A stretch of 57,704 nt of DNA, taken from the NCBI RefSeq assembly GCF_004352835.1, contig NZ_SJSB01000020.1:1-57704 (forward strand). Reading direction: 5' to 3'. Each line of letters begins with the position of its first letter. Within the stretch, counting starts at the first letter, position 1. Shown here piece after piece: positions 1 through 8,060 of this stretch. The position numbers and the translations under genes were made by a program. Source of the DNA: Marinomonas flavescens. GTDB taxonomy: Bacteria; Pseudomonadota; Gammaproteobacteria; Pseudomonadales; Marinomonadaceae. The notes under the pieces are model-generated. The model ran no database searches. It was not told where the DNA came from and saw only the letters and a program-made list of their open reading frames with translations.

Positions 1-122
1 TGAGACGAATAAATAATCGTCCAAGGAAGTGTTTAGGGTTCAAGCAACCAGCCGTAGTGTTTAAAGAAATGTGCTTAGTTACTTGAAGTGAAAAGTGTCG
101 CACTTCGGACTTGAATTCAGGG
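1..122 (+). mobile_element. IS30-family insertion sequence, right end (cut by window edge)
   Basis: This is the 3' end of an IS30-family element that begins outside the window. It holds the last codons of a transposase and then a terminal inverted repeat at about 94-121, reading AGTGTCGCACTT followed by CGGACTTGAATTCAG. That repeat matches, in reverse complement, 22 of 28 positions of the repeat at 57482-57509 at the other window edge. The two elements are therefore related but not identical at their ends, and both lie in the same orientation. The outer boundary is placed by this comparison; a target-site duplication cannot be checked. Confidence 0.8.
3..86 (+). CDS. IS30-family transposase, C-terminal fragment (partial)
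   Basis: The + strand reading frame from base 3 is open to TGA at 84-86 and gives 27 residues. It includes INNRPRKCLGFKQPA, the typical C-terminal end of IS30-family DDE transposases (family form NNRPRKxLGFKTPxE). The rest of the gene lies outside the window, so activity cannot be judged. The stop lies 7 bases before the terminal inverted repeat, the usual IS30 layout. Confidence 0.8.
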   Translation, partial: RRINNRPRKCLGFKQPAVVFKEMCLVT

Positions 123-581
123 TCTATAATAGACATTGATAAGCCTAATTAATTTTATAATCACTAAAACCCTTTGTTTTTTATAATAAAAATATTAAAT
201 ACTAATAAATAAAACTAAATTTCAATAAATTTCAATAAATTTCAATAAATTTCAATAAATTATTTTTCATGATTAGGTCTAGAATGCACAGAGCGCAACT
301 GTAAAAAATTAGAGCGTGACATCAAACGTAAGATCGTTAATTTCTTTGTGAAAGGCAAGTCTCATCGGTTGATTTTCTGTCAGTGACGGGATTATCCAAC
401 ACACATAGAAGTGGAATAATTGATGATAGCTTCTACCGTCTGCGGCGGCGCAGTAAAAATATAATTATTATTTCACCTTCATTTTCGAGCTTTTTTTATT
501 GAAAATAATATGATAGAAAATATGGTTTTTTAGCGATAAAATCGATCATTCTTATTATGATAATAACGCTGAGGGATCACC
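123..581. other. Intergenic region between IS30 end and aphA
   Basis: No coding frame that I can support. It is strongly AT-rich and holds a short tandem repeat at 221-260. The last 100 bases, with many A/T runs, presumably carry the aphA promoter, but no convincing -35/-10 pair was pinned down. I see no complete gene remnant here. Confidence 0.6.
221..260. repeat. Four perfect tandem copies of a 10-bp AT-rich unit
   Basis: The unit TTCAATAAAT occurs four times in a row without mismatch at 221-230, 231-240, 241-250 and 251-260. A period of 10 bp places each A-tract on the same helical face, so it may bend DNA, or it may simply be a slippage-prone microsatellite. No role is established. Confidence 0.95.
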
Positions 582-1292
582 TTGAAATATACATTACGCA
601 CCATCACACTGATTGTGGCTTGCATTGCTAGCTTATCTGCTAATGCAGATCCAAAAATGCCGGGAACACACAAAGGTTACTCTTCCATTGATATGACCAC
701 TGCGGGCATGCCAGCGGATGTGAAAATGATTTCAGTTGCAGACATCAAGCATGAACTGGAAGGGAAAGCCCCTTTTGCCGTTGGTTTTGATATTGATGAT
801 ACAACACTATTTAGCTCGCCTGTTTTTTACCGCGGCCAGCAAGAATTTTCGCCTAATGGTTATTCTTATTTAACAAACCAAAAATTTTGGGATAAAGCGA
901 ACTGTGGCTGGGATCAATTCAGCATGCCTAAACACATCGCACAAGAATTGATTAAAATGCATCAAGATCGCGGTGATAGTATCTACTTCATTACCGGCCG
1001 TACTGGTTCTAAATGCCATTTCACCACAAAATATCTAAAGAAAACGTTCGATATCAAAAATATGCATGATGTGATTTTTGCAGGGTCTAGCCGAACTGAA
1101 TACACAAAAACACCGTACATTAAAGAACACGACATCAAAATCTATTATGGTGACGCTGACGGCGATATTATTTCAGCACGAAATGCAGGTGCAGAAGGTA
1201 TTCGTGTAATGCGCGCTGCTAACTCCAGCTACAAACCAATTCCTAAAAACGGTATTTATGGCGAGCGAGTACTAAAAGACTCTCAATACTAG
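582..1292 (+). CDS. aphA: Class B (HAD-type) acid phosphatase AphA, periplasmic
   Basis: A 236-residue precursor of the class B non-specific acid phosphatase/phosphotransferase, which dephosphorylates nucleotides and organic phosphomonoesters in the periplasm. Residues 1-22 form a signal peptide ending in SANA. HAD motif I is FDIDDTTLFSSP with nucleophile D70 and D72; motif II is FITGR at 136-140; motif IV is YGDADGD at 189-195. Length and motif order match E. coli AphA (237 residues). The start codon is TTG at 582, chosen because a strong Shine-Dalgarno sequence (GAGGGA) sits at the right distance and the signal peptide begins there. It is a single-gene unit closed by a hairpin terminator. 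Confidence 0.93.
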   Translation: MKYTLRTITLIVACIASLSANADPKMPGTHKGYSSIDMTTAGMPADVKMISVADIKHELEGKAPFAVGFDIDDTTLFSSPVFYRGQQEFSPNGYSYLTNQKFWDKANCGWDQFSMPKHIAQELIKMHQDRGDSIYFITGRTGSKCHFTTKYLKKTFDIKNMHDVIFAGSSRTEYTKTPYIKEHDIKIYYGDADGDIISARNAGAEGIRVMRAANSSYKPIPKNGIYGERVLKDSQY

Positions 1293-1314
1293 AGCTCACC
1301 TCTACGAATAAACC

Positions 1315-1352
1315 AAAAGCCGCACTTCAAATGAATGGCGGCTTTTATATTT
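1315..1352 (+). terminator. Rho-independent terminator after aphA
   Basis: Arms AAAAGCCGC and GCGGCTTTT form a 9-bp stem, followed by a T-rich tail ending in seven T residues. It starts 23 bases after the aphA stop. Confidence 0.85.
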
Positions 1353-1429
1353 TTTTAGCGCTAATAGAGCTACTACGAACTAACGTATACGATCAGCATA
1401 AACCTATCATGATTTTTATCAGCCGTAGG

Positions 1430-1720
1430 CTATTTAGACTCTGTTAACCATAAACCAGACACCTCTTGCACCCCCGCCCAAGATTGCTCAAACCCTTCTT
1501 CCAGCGTGGCATCACCTCGCAACCACAACTCAATGCCAGACCAAGTACTAGATAACAATATATCTGACAAAACATTTAATACAAAAGAACTGTATTCTGG
1601 GCATTTCTTGGTCAGAATCGCACTCAATTCATCACGTAGTGACACCATGCCAGCCAAACGAATTTGGCTTATTTTAGGATGCTTATCCATTAACTTCTGC
1701 CTAGCAATCAACTCAGCCCA
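1430..1720 (-). pseudogene. TetR-family regulator remnant (C-terminal part only)
   Basis: The minus-strand frame is open from just after a TAA at 1721-1723 to the stop at 1430 and encodes about 96 residues resembling the ligand-binding end of TetR regulators (for example DKHPKISQIRLAGMV, GIELWLRGDATLEEGF). The N-terminal helix-turn-helix of about 50 residues is absent, and I find no HTH-coding frame in the 90 bases before the neighbouring MFS terminator. The only possible start is a TTG at 1711 without a good ribosome site. I read it as a 5'-deleted gene beside an MFS exporter it may once have controlled. The family call is by resemblance, so a small intact protein cannot be excluded. Confidence 0.55.
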
Positions 1721-1803
1721 TTACGATTCGGATTCTCTTCCCCCCAGTCGGGGTGAGACAGGTCTCTTTCAACCTGATGGGTTTGCCAGCTTCGCTTATA
1801 AAC

Positions 1804-1840
1804 AAAAAAGGGAGTGATCATCATCGCTCCCTTTTCTTTT
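1804..1840 (-). terminator. Terminator of the MFS gene (can work in both directions)
   Basis: Stem GGGAG-T-GAT with ATC-G-CTCCC and loop CATC. On the minus strand it is followed by six T residues, 18 bases after the MFS stop. The + strand side also carries a T-rich tail. Confidence 0.85.
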
Positions 1841-1857
1841 AGTGCACCTAATATGCT

Positions 1858-3039
1858 TTAAGCAGCGACTCGTTCCGCCACGGAGCGGTTATCCAAGTAA
1901 CCACTAAAACGCGTTAAAACAAATGCCACCAGCACAATAACGCCGCCGACCCATGCGGTGTCTATTAGTTGGAATTTATCCACTATGTGGCCACCAATAA
2001 GCGCACCAAGCGCAATCCCAACATTAAACGCCGCAATATTCAGTCCAGAGGCGACGTCTACCGCATGTGGCGCTTCTCGCTCAGCAATCTGCACCACATA
2101 GACTTGTAGTCCTGGCACATTACCAAAGGCAAAGGCTCCCCAAATCAATACCGTTGCTAACGCCAACCATGGATAAGGCGCCGTAAAGTAAAATAAGAAA
2201 AGCACCGCCGCTAATGCTACAAAAAGGTAGGACAAAGCCGACACAGGTCCCATGCGATCCGCCATTCTGCCGCCGTAAATATTACCAACCGCCACAGACA
2301 CACCATAAACCAGCATGATTAAACCAATCGCAGAAGAGGGAAAGCCACTCACCAACTCAAGAATAGAAGCCAGAAAGGTAAAGGCAACAAACGTGCCGCC
2401 GTAGCCTATCGCAGTCATCGCATAGACCAACAACAAACGCGGTTTCGCCAATACAGACAACTGTTTCACCAAGCTCGCACTGGCAGATTGAGGCAAGTTA
2501 TTAGGCACTAAGATCGCGCTGCCAATCATGGCAACTAAACCAAGAGCAGACACCACTAAAAAGGTCGCACGCCAACCAAAGTGCTGACCGATCCAAGTTC
2601 CTAAAGGCACCCCTGTCACCAAGGCAACCGTTAAGCCGGTAAACATCAAAGCAATCGCACTGGCTTCTTTTTCTTTCGACACCAAGCGAGTCGCTATCGT
2701 CGAACCAATAGAAAAGAACACACCATGGGCTAAGCCGGTTAATATTCTGGCGGTAATCAAGGCCTCATAGCTAGGTGCAATCCACGCCAGCATATTACCA
2801 AGAATAAACAAGCTCATTAAACCAATCAGCAGCCATTTTCGGTTTAACTTACCCGTTAACGCCGTTAATACAGGGGCGCCAACGGCCACACCTAGCGCGT
2901 ATAAACTGACCAGCAAACCTGCACTTGGCAAGCTCACAGAAAGATCGTTTGCAATGGTTGGGATCAAGCCAACAATAACAAATTCAGTCGTACCAATTGC
3001 AAAGGCGCTGAGCGCCAGTGCCCAAAGAGCAAGCGGCAT
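1858..3039 (-). CDS. MFS transporter of the DHA1 type (YdhP/AraJ-like), probable drug or sugar efflux
   Basis: A 393-residue inner-membrane protein with about 12 hydrophobic segments. The first membrane helix carries the DHA1 signature (FAIGTTEFVIVGLIP), and the loop after helix 2 has the MFS motif-A-like segment TGKLNRKWLLI. Length and sequence resemble E. coli YdhP and related proton-coupled exporters; the substrate cannot be read from sequence. An AGGAG ribosome site precedes the ATG. A LysR gene begins 133 bases away on the other strand, so LysR control of this exporter is the likely arrangement. It ends in a good terminator. Confidence 0.85.
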   Translation of the reverse strand: MPLALWALALSAFAIGTTEFVIVGLIPTIANDLSVSLPSAGLLVSLYALGVAVGAPVLTALTGKLNRKWLLIGLMSLFILGNMLAWIAPSYEALITARILTGLAHGVFFSIGSTIATRLVSKEKEASAIALMFTGLTVALVTGVPLGTWIGQHFGWRATFLVVSALGLVAMIGSAILVPNNLPQSASASLVKQLSVLAKPRLLLVYAMTAIGYGGTFVAFTFLASILELVSGFPSSAIGLIMLVYGVSVAVGNIYGGRMADRMGPVSALSYLFVALAAVLFLFYFTAPYPWLALATVLIWGAFAFGNVPGLQVYVVQIAEREAPHAVDVASGLNIAAFNVGIALGALIGGHIVDKFQLIDTAWVGGVIVLVAFVLTRFSGYLDNRSVAERVAA

Positions 3040-3172
3040 AATAATGCACTCCTATTAAAAATGAGGTTCAAGTTTTGTTGGAGTGGAGTATGAAGCTTGT
3101 TAATATTTACAAAAATAGCATTAATAACAAATCACCTTTTCATAATCGGCAACAATATACGAGTGATGCAAG

Positions 3173-4063
3173 ATGAATGGTATACGCTCAAAGACAGAAG
3201 ACTTAGAAATACTCCTTGCCGTCGCGGATCATGGGGGCTTTTCTGCCGCGGCCAATGCGCTCGACATACAAGTCGCCAAGGTTTCCCGTGCCATCTCACG
3301 CCTTGAGCAAGAGCACGCCTGCAGCCTTTTTACTCGTACCACTCGAAAGGTCACAGTGACGCAAGAAGGCGAGCAATTTATTCGCTCGATTCGTGAGGCA
3401 ATGAAGCAAATAATGGGCGCGGAATTCGCCCTCACTGAACAAAAAATACGCCCTAGTGGCCGTTTACGAATCGACGCTGCCAGCCCCTTTGTTCTTCATC
3501 AGCTTGTTCCTTTGATCAAGCCGTTTCGAATCGCCTATCCAGACATCGAATTAGAGCTGGTATCAAATGACAGTATTATTGATTTGATCGAAAAGCGCAC
3601 CGACCTAGCCATTCGGATCGGCGGCTTAAGTGACTCTGGACTGTACGCGTCACTGCTTGGACGCAGCCCTTTGCATTTAGTGGCTGCGCCTGAATATCTC
3701 ATGCGCTCAGGCACCCCTAGCACACTGGATGAGCTAAGCCAGCACGATATTATTGGCTTCTCTGATAGTGCGAACTTAAACAAGCTACCCAATACCCCTC
3801 CCGTCAATCTGGCGGTTAGCATCAAAGCCAACAGCGGAGAGACCATTCGCCAGCTGTGCTTAGAGGGCAACGGCATTGCCCTGCTGTCTCATTTTATGAT
3901 TGCCAATGATCTTCAATCTGGCCGCCTAGTTAACTTACTGCCAGACGCCATCCAGACACCAAACCCACGAGAATTGATTCAAGCTGTGTATTACAAGCAC
4001 ACAGCACTTGCCTCTAGAATCGACGCGTTTTTGCAGTTTATTGCAGGAAAACTCAGCTTTTAA
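3173..4063 (+). CDS. LysR-family transcriptional regulator, divergent from the MFS gene
   Basis: A 296-residue LTTR. The N-terminal winged HTH (about 7-66) contains GGFSAAANALDIQVAKVSRA and the usual following segment (LFTRTTRKVTVTQEG); the rest is the periplasmic-binding-protein-like effector domain. Sequence style is that of the CrgA/DmlR-like subgroup, often placed beside the transporter or oxidoreductase it controls. It faces the MFS gene across 133 bases, which is the likely operator region. The start at 3173 aligns with other family members, although the ribosome site is weak. Effector unknown. Confidence 0.9.
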   Translation: MNGIRSKTEDLEILLAVADHGGFSAAANALDIQVAKVSRAISRLEQEHACSLFTRTTRKVTVTQEGEQFIRSIREAMKQIMGAEFALTEQKIRPSGRLRIDAASPFVLHQLVPLIKPFRIAYPDIELELVSNDSIIDLIEKRTDLAIRIGGLSDSGLYASLLGRSPLHLVAAPEYLMRSGTPSTLDELSQHDIIGFSDSANLNKLPNTPPVNLAVSIKANSGETIRQLCLEGNGIALLSHFMIANDLQSGRLVNLLPDAIQTPNPRELIQAVYYKHTALASRIDAFLQFIAGKLSF

Positions 4064-4080
4064 CGTTTTTCAAAGCCATA

Positions 4081-4110
4081 AAAAAGGGCTAACCACGTTA
4101 GCCCTTTTGC
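4081..4110. terminator. Bidirectional terminator between the LysR gene and yghU
   Basis: Perfect 12-bp arms AAAAGGGCTAAC and GTTAGCCCTTTT around a CAC loop, flanked by A and T runs, between two converging genes. Confidence 0.9.
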
Positions 4111-4139
4111 TTAATCAATAACGATTCAATCGAGTCGAA

Positions 4140-4991
4140 TTAGTCGAGTAAACCATCAAAGTCGGAAGCGTCATGACGCTCTAGCAGTTTGGCTCCGTCA
4201 CCAAACCCTTTATTGACGATGCGTCCGCGCTGAACCGCTGGGCGTGCTTCAATCTGTTTTGCCCAACGCATCACGTTTTTGTAGCTTGCTACGTCCAAAA
4301 ACTCAGCAGCATCGTACAGATTACCTAATACTAGGTTGCCATACCAAGGCCAAATCGCGATGTCTGCAATCGAATACTCTTCACCCGCAAAGTATTCATT
4401 GTTTGCTAAGTGCTGATCAAGTACGTCTAACTCACGCTTTACTTCCATTGAAAAACGATCAATTGGGTACTGCATTTTAGACGGTGCGTAGGCATAAAAA
4501 TGACCGAAACCGCCACCTAAATAAGGCGCTGAACCCATTTGCCAGAATAGCCAATTACGGCATTCTGTTTTGGCTTTAAAATCACTCGGCACAAGCGCGT
4601 CAAACTTTTCCGCCAGATACTGCAAAATAGCACCAGACTCAAATACGCGTGTTGGCGGTGTTGTACTGTGATCCATTAAAGCGGGGATTTTTGAGTTTGG
4701 ATTAATCTCTACAAAACCGGAACCGAACTGATCGCCTTCACCAATATTAATCAAATAAGCATCGTATTCGGCGGCGTCGATACCTATTGCCAACAACTCT
4801 TCCAACATAATCGTCACTTTCTGACCATTCGGTGTTGCTAAAGAATGCAGCTGAAGTGAGTGCTTACCTACCGGTAACACCTTTTCATGGGTTGCTCCCG
4901 CTGTAGGTCGGTTAGTGCTTGCAAATTTACCGCCATTTTCAGACTTCCATTGCCAAACCTTTGGCGGGACGTAATTTGTATCAGAACTCAT
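4140..4991 (-). CDS. yghU: Glutathione S-transferase / disulfide-bond reductase YghU
   Basis: A 283-residue member of the Nu-class glutathione transferase family (YghU/YfcG), which reduces disulfides and organic peroxides using glutathione. Typical blocks are THEKVLPVGKH before the thioredoxin-like N domain, NGQKVTIMLEELL, GSGFVEINPNSKIPAL and, in the C domain, YLGGGFGHFYAYAP. A longer frame runs back to 5051, but I chose the ATG at 4991: it has a GGAG ribosome site and gives the N-terminus seen in E. coli YghU (MxxNTY-like). It converges on the upstream LysR gene through a shared terminator. Probable stress-defence enzyme, cytosolic. Confidence 0.93.
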   Translation of the reverse strand: MSSDTNYVPPKVWQWKSENGGKFASTNRPTAGATHEKVLPVGKHSLQLHSLATPNGQKVTIMLEELLAIGIDAAEYDAYLINIGEGDQFGSGFVEINPNSKIPALMDHSTTPPTRVFESGAILQYLAEKFDALVPSDFKAKTECRNWLFWQMGSAPYLGGGFGHFYAYAPSKMQYPIDRFSMEVKRELDVLDQHLANNEYFAGEEYSIADIAIWPWYGNLVLGNLYDAAEFLDVASYKNVMRWAKQIEARPAVQRGRIVNKGFGDGAKLLERHDASDFDGLLD

Positions 4992-5168
4992 AAAATCTCC
5001 TAAGCGTCTTTTCGCAAACCAAGTAGAAAAGCCTTTGTCACCCAATGGCATACAAATGTTAACTGGCTTATCCGTAGTCTCTATCTATATGGGACCTTGC
5101 TTAAAGTTAACAAGGCTGCTGTCAGCAAGGCTTAACCACGCCAACAGTGAACGCTAAAATAATGACAC

Positions 5169-5201
5169 AAAAAATCCTTCGTGCACTAGAGCACAAAGGA
5201 T
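5169..5201 (-). terminator. Terminator of fpr
   Basis: On the minus strand ATCCTT-T-GTGC pairs with GCAC-G-AAGGAT around TCTAGT and is followed by six T residues, 24 bases after the fpr stop. Confidence 0.8.
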
Positions 5202-5224
5202 GAATAAATGGGGAAGTAAAAACC

Positions 5225-6001
5225 TTATTTCTCGACAAAAGCCCGTTCGATAACGTAATCCCCTGGCACACCGATCTTAGGCGATTCGTTAAATCCTCGT
5301 TGATCCAACAAAGCGGCTGTGTCCTTGAGCATGTGCGGGCTACCACAAATCATCACACGATCATTTTCTGGGCTCAACGGTGGCAAGCCAATATCGTCAA
5401 ACAATTTTCCACTGTTGATCAAATCGGTCAAACGCCCTTGGTTACGAAACGGTTCTCGCGTCACGGTTGGGTAGTAGATCAATTTCTCTTTCACTAGATC
5501 ACCAAAGTATTCGTTATTTGGCAGCTCGTTTTCAATAAAGTCCGCATAAGCCAATTCACTAACGTGACGAACACCATGCACTAGGATGATTTTCTCGTAC
5601 TCATCGTAGGCTTCAAAATCTTGGATCACACTTAAAAAGGGGGCTAGACCCGTTCCTGTTGATAAAAGATAAAGATGTTTACCCGGATGAAGATCACGTG
5701 TTACCAAGGTGCCTGTTGGCTTGCGGCTCACTAAAATGTCATCGCCTGCTTTCAGATGCTGCAAACGAGAGGTCAAAGGGCCATCGGCTACTTTGATGCT
5801 AAAGAACTCTAAGTGCTCGCTGTAATTTGGACTAGCGATACTGTATGCACGCATCAAAGGTCGAGTATCTGTTTCCAAACCAATCATCACGAATTGACCA
5901 TTATCAAAACGTAGGCTCGGATCTCGTGTCACTTTAAAGCTAAAAAGATTATCGTCCCAATGATGGACGCTCAACACTTGTTCTGTTGCAAATGCACTCA
6001 T
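5225..6001 (-). CDS. fpr: Ferredoxin/flavodoxin-NADP+ reductase
   Basis: A 258-residue bacterial FNR that passes electrons between NADPH and ferredoxin or flavodoxin via FAD, supplying Fe-S and radical enzymes and the oxidative-stress response. The FAD domain holds RAYSIASPNY (family RxYSxxS) and the NADP domain holds LLSTGTGLAPFLS and MICGSPHMLKD. The C-terminus AFVEK is typical of the Pseudomonas FprA-like class. A LysR gene starts 147 bases away in the opposite direction; in Pseudomonas the equivalent regulator FinR controls fprA from this position, so the same control is likely here. It has its own terminator. Confidence 0.95.
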   Translation of the reverse strand: MSAFATEQVLSVHHWDDNLFSFKVTRDPSLRFDNGQFVMIGLETDTRPLMRAYSIASPNYSEHLEFFSIKVADGPLTSRLQHLKAGDDILVSRKPTGTLVTRDLHPGKHLYLLSTGTGLAPFLSVIQDFEAYDEYEKIILVHGVRHVSELAYADFIENELPNNEYFGDLVKEKLIYYPTVTREPFRNQGRLTDLINSGKLFDDIGLPPLSPENDRVMICGSPHMLKDTAALLDQRGFNESPKIGVPGDYVIERAFVEK

Positions 6002-6066
6002 GGTTATCCTGTTTTAAATCTATAAGAGGGTTTAGCTGAGGGTTAAAAAGACGTCAGCATTTCATT

Positions 6067-6138
6067 GTCGTCTATTTTATAAACGACTATAGTATTTGTT
6101 AAGTTGATTATTTAGATATTATCCATCTATAAAATAGA
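6067..6138. promoter_or_regulatory. Candidate FinR-type operator region between fpr and finR-like gene
   Basis: Two dyads lie in the 147-base divergent space. One is GTCGT/ACGAC around an 11-base centre at 6067-6087. The other is TCTAT-AAA-ATAGA at 6126-6138. Their inner sequence (TCTATTTTATA and its complement TATAAAATAGA) is shared in opposite orientation. Position suggests LysR binding; the assignment is inference. Confidence 0.5.
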
Positions 6139-6148
6139 TATAGCCCTT

Positions 6149-7081
6149 ATGAAATTCACTTTAAGACAACTCGAAATATTTGTCGCTGTTTCGCGAACGG
6201 GTAGCGTATCTAGAGCTGCCGAAAAACTGTTCATGTCTCAATCTGCCACTAGCACGGCATTGGGCGAACTCGAACGTCAATACAACTCGCAATTATTTGA
6301 TCGAGTAGGAAAATCTCTTAAAATAAATGAGATGGGACGACGTATATTACCCCTTGCCGTAGAGCTTTTGGATCGAGCAGAAGACATTAATAACACGCTA
6401 AAAGGACACCAAGGTTATGGCTTGATGAAAGTCGGAGCCACCTTAACCATAGGTAACTATCTTGCGGCGTTATTAATCGCCGAATTCCTTCATTTACATT
6501 CAGATAGCCAAATTAAATTAGAAGTACACAACACTAGTACTATTATTCAACAAATCAGTAACTACGAACTCGATATAGGTTTAATAGAAGGCGCTTGCCA
6601 TCACCCGGACATTGAAGTGGAAAAATGGATGGCTGATGAGCTCGTCGTTTTCTGCTCTCCAGAGAATCCTTTGGCGTCATTAGAACAGGTCACAATGGAT
6701 GAGCTAATTAAGACGCCTTGGATATTAAGAGAAAAAGGCTCTGGGACACGCGAAACATTTGATCATGCTTTTCATCATTATCACGCTCAACTTAATATTC
6801 GCTTAGAGCTGGAACATACCGAAGCCATCAAACGCGCGGTAGAGTCTGGTTTGGGCATTGGCTGTATTTCGCGCCTAGCCTTAAAAGACGCCTTTCGACG
6901 AGGTAGCCTAGTACCGATTGAAACACCTAATTTAGATTTACAGCGCTACTTCTACTTCCTTTGGCACAAGAAAAAACACCAAACACCTGGCATGCGAGAG
7001 TTTCTCACCTTATGTAGAGAGATAACGGAAGGCATAGAGCGAAGTGATCAAGTAGATTTATCCCGCATCCATAATGACTAG
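6149..7081 (+). CDS. finR: LysR-family regulator, FinR-like, probable activator of fpr
   Basis: A 310-residue LTTR beginning MKFTLRQLEIFVAV with HTH core SVSRAAEKLFMSQSATSTAL, followed by the effector domain (for example DIGLIEGACHHPDIE). Sequence and divergent position to fpr match Pseudomonas FinR, which activates fprA under superoxide/nitrosative stress or sulfur limitation. That function is known from Pseudomonas, not shown here. The ATG is 147 bases from the fpr start. No clear terminator follows. Confidence 0.85.
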   Translation: MKFTLRQLEIFVAVSRTGSVSRAAEKLFMSQSATSTALGELERQYNSQLFDRVGKSLKINEMGRRILPLAVELLDRAEDINNTLKGHQGYGLMKVGATLTIGNYLAALLIAEFLHLHSDSQIKLEVHNTSTIIQQISNYELDIGLIEGACHHPDIEVEKWMADELVVFCSPENPLASLEQVTMDELIKTPWILREKGSGTRETFDHAFHHYHAQLNIRLELEHTEAIKRAVESGLGIGCISRLALKDAFRRGSLVPIETPNLDLQRYFYFLWHKKKHQTPGMREFLTLCREITEGIERSDQVDLSRIHND

Positions 7082-7424
7082 CAAATGTAAGCGTCTCTAA
7101 ATCAGCTCGTCTACCCATCTGCTTGGACGCCCTGACGTTTGCTGGGCCGTTGTAACTATTTCAAACAACATGAATAAACTACACATAATCGAAATAGAAA
7201 CCTAAAAAACGGGTCTTGGCATCATGATAACGTTTTCGGATCTAAGAAATTAGATTCGTTCGCATGTTAATAAAGCGACAGTTTTGCTGATCTTTTCGCA
7301 TAGAAAATGAAGGAAAGATGAAGAAAACGCCGCCAAACTAAAACTGGCACACACCTTGTTACTTATCTTAATCAAGCGATACAGCTTGTTTAATTATTTG
7401 AAAAAGTAACTGAGGAGTAAGCAC
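7082..7424 (+). other. Intergenic region upstream of the barrel protein gene
   Basis: 343 bases without a supportable gene. The only clear signal is a sigma54-like -24/-12 element at 7345-7360. The upstream 200 bases would be where an enhancer-binding activator acts, but I see no convincing dyad. Confidence 0.6.
7345..7360 (+). promoter_or_regulatory. Sigma54-type -24/-12 promoter of the outer-membrane barrel gene
   Basis: TGGCAC at 7345-7350, five bases, then TTGTT at 7356-7360. This fits the RpoN consensus TGGCAC-N5-TTGCW in spacing and in all but the C of the -12 element. Predicted transcription start is about 7371, some 54 bases before the ATG at 7425. Confidence 0.55.
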
Positions 7425-8006
7425 ATGAAGAACTTCATTCCCGCACTTGCAACCACTATCGCGTTAGCTTCTTTTAGCACAATAGCCAGCGCAGATGAGA
7501 CACCAGCCAACACTCACGGATTTTATGTTGGTGGTAATTACGGTTATTTAAAACTAGATGGCGACGATAACTTTGATCAAGACAGTAACCACGATGTGAA
7601 ACAGGGTGTCATCGGTTATCGCATTAACCAATACCTCGCATTAGAAGGCAGTTATATCGATTTCGGACGCTATGGCAATGACGTCACTAGTGCAAAAACA
7701 GACGGCTATACTGCTGCTGTGAAAGGTACCATCCCTGTCGGCAATCGAGTGGAGTTGTTCGCGAAAGCAGGTCAGCTTTGGTATTCAACCGATTATTCCG
7801 TTGCCTCATACAATGACAGCTCCAACGATACTGGCGTCTTTGCTGGTGCAGGTGTTGGCTTCAAAGTGACTAATAATTTCCTAGTCAACGCTCAGTACAC
7901 TTGGTATGACATGGATCTTGACGCGAAAAGTGCGACCGACAGCTCTAGTACCCGTACTAATACGGACTTTAACCAAGCTAGCGTAGGTGCAGAATACCGT
8001 TTCTAA
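7425..8006 (+). CDS. Outer-membrane beta-barrel protein (OmpA/OmpW-like N-terminal barrel)
   Basis: A 193-residue precursor. Residues 1-23 are a signal peptide ending ASA. The mature part alternates short amphipathic strands (GFYVGGNYGYLKL, LALEGSYIDFGRYG, VELFAKAGQLWYS, FLVNAQYTWYDMDL) and ends in ASVGAEYRF, with the C-terminal aromatic typical of BAM-inserted barrels. About eight strands, no OmpA peptidoglycan domain. Such small barrels act as porins, adhesins or stress proteins; the exact role is not readable. A GAGGAG ribosome site precedes the ATG. A sigma54-like promoter lies upstream, and a strong hairpin follows the stop. Confidence 0.85.
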   Translation: MKNFIPALATTIALASFSTIASADETPANTHGFYVGGNYGYLKLDGDDNFDQDSNHDVKQGVIGYRINQYLALEGSYIDFGRYGNDVTSAKTDGYTAAVKGTIPVGNRVELFAKAGQLWYSTDYSVASYNDSSNDTGVFAGAGVGFKVTNNFLVNAQYTWYDMDLDAKSATDSSSTRTNTDFNQASVGAEYRF

Positions 8007-8014
8007 TCGCTATT

Positions 8015-8041
8015 TGCTCGACAAGTATTACTTGTCGAGCA
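8015..8041 (+). terminator. 12-bp perfect hairpin after the barrel gene
   Basis: Arms TGCTCGACAAGT and ACTTGTCGAGCA around ATT, 9 bases after the stop. There is no T tract, so it may be a Rho-dependent end or mRNA-stabilising hairpin rather than a classical terminator. Confidence 0.55.
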
Positions 8042-8060
8042 TCATTAGGCGGTTAAAAAA

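Noticed and set aside
1506..1817. 103-codon + strand frame opposite the TetR remnant
   Set aside because: Composition is unlike a protein; the TetR-like sequence on the other strand explains the open frame.
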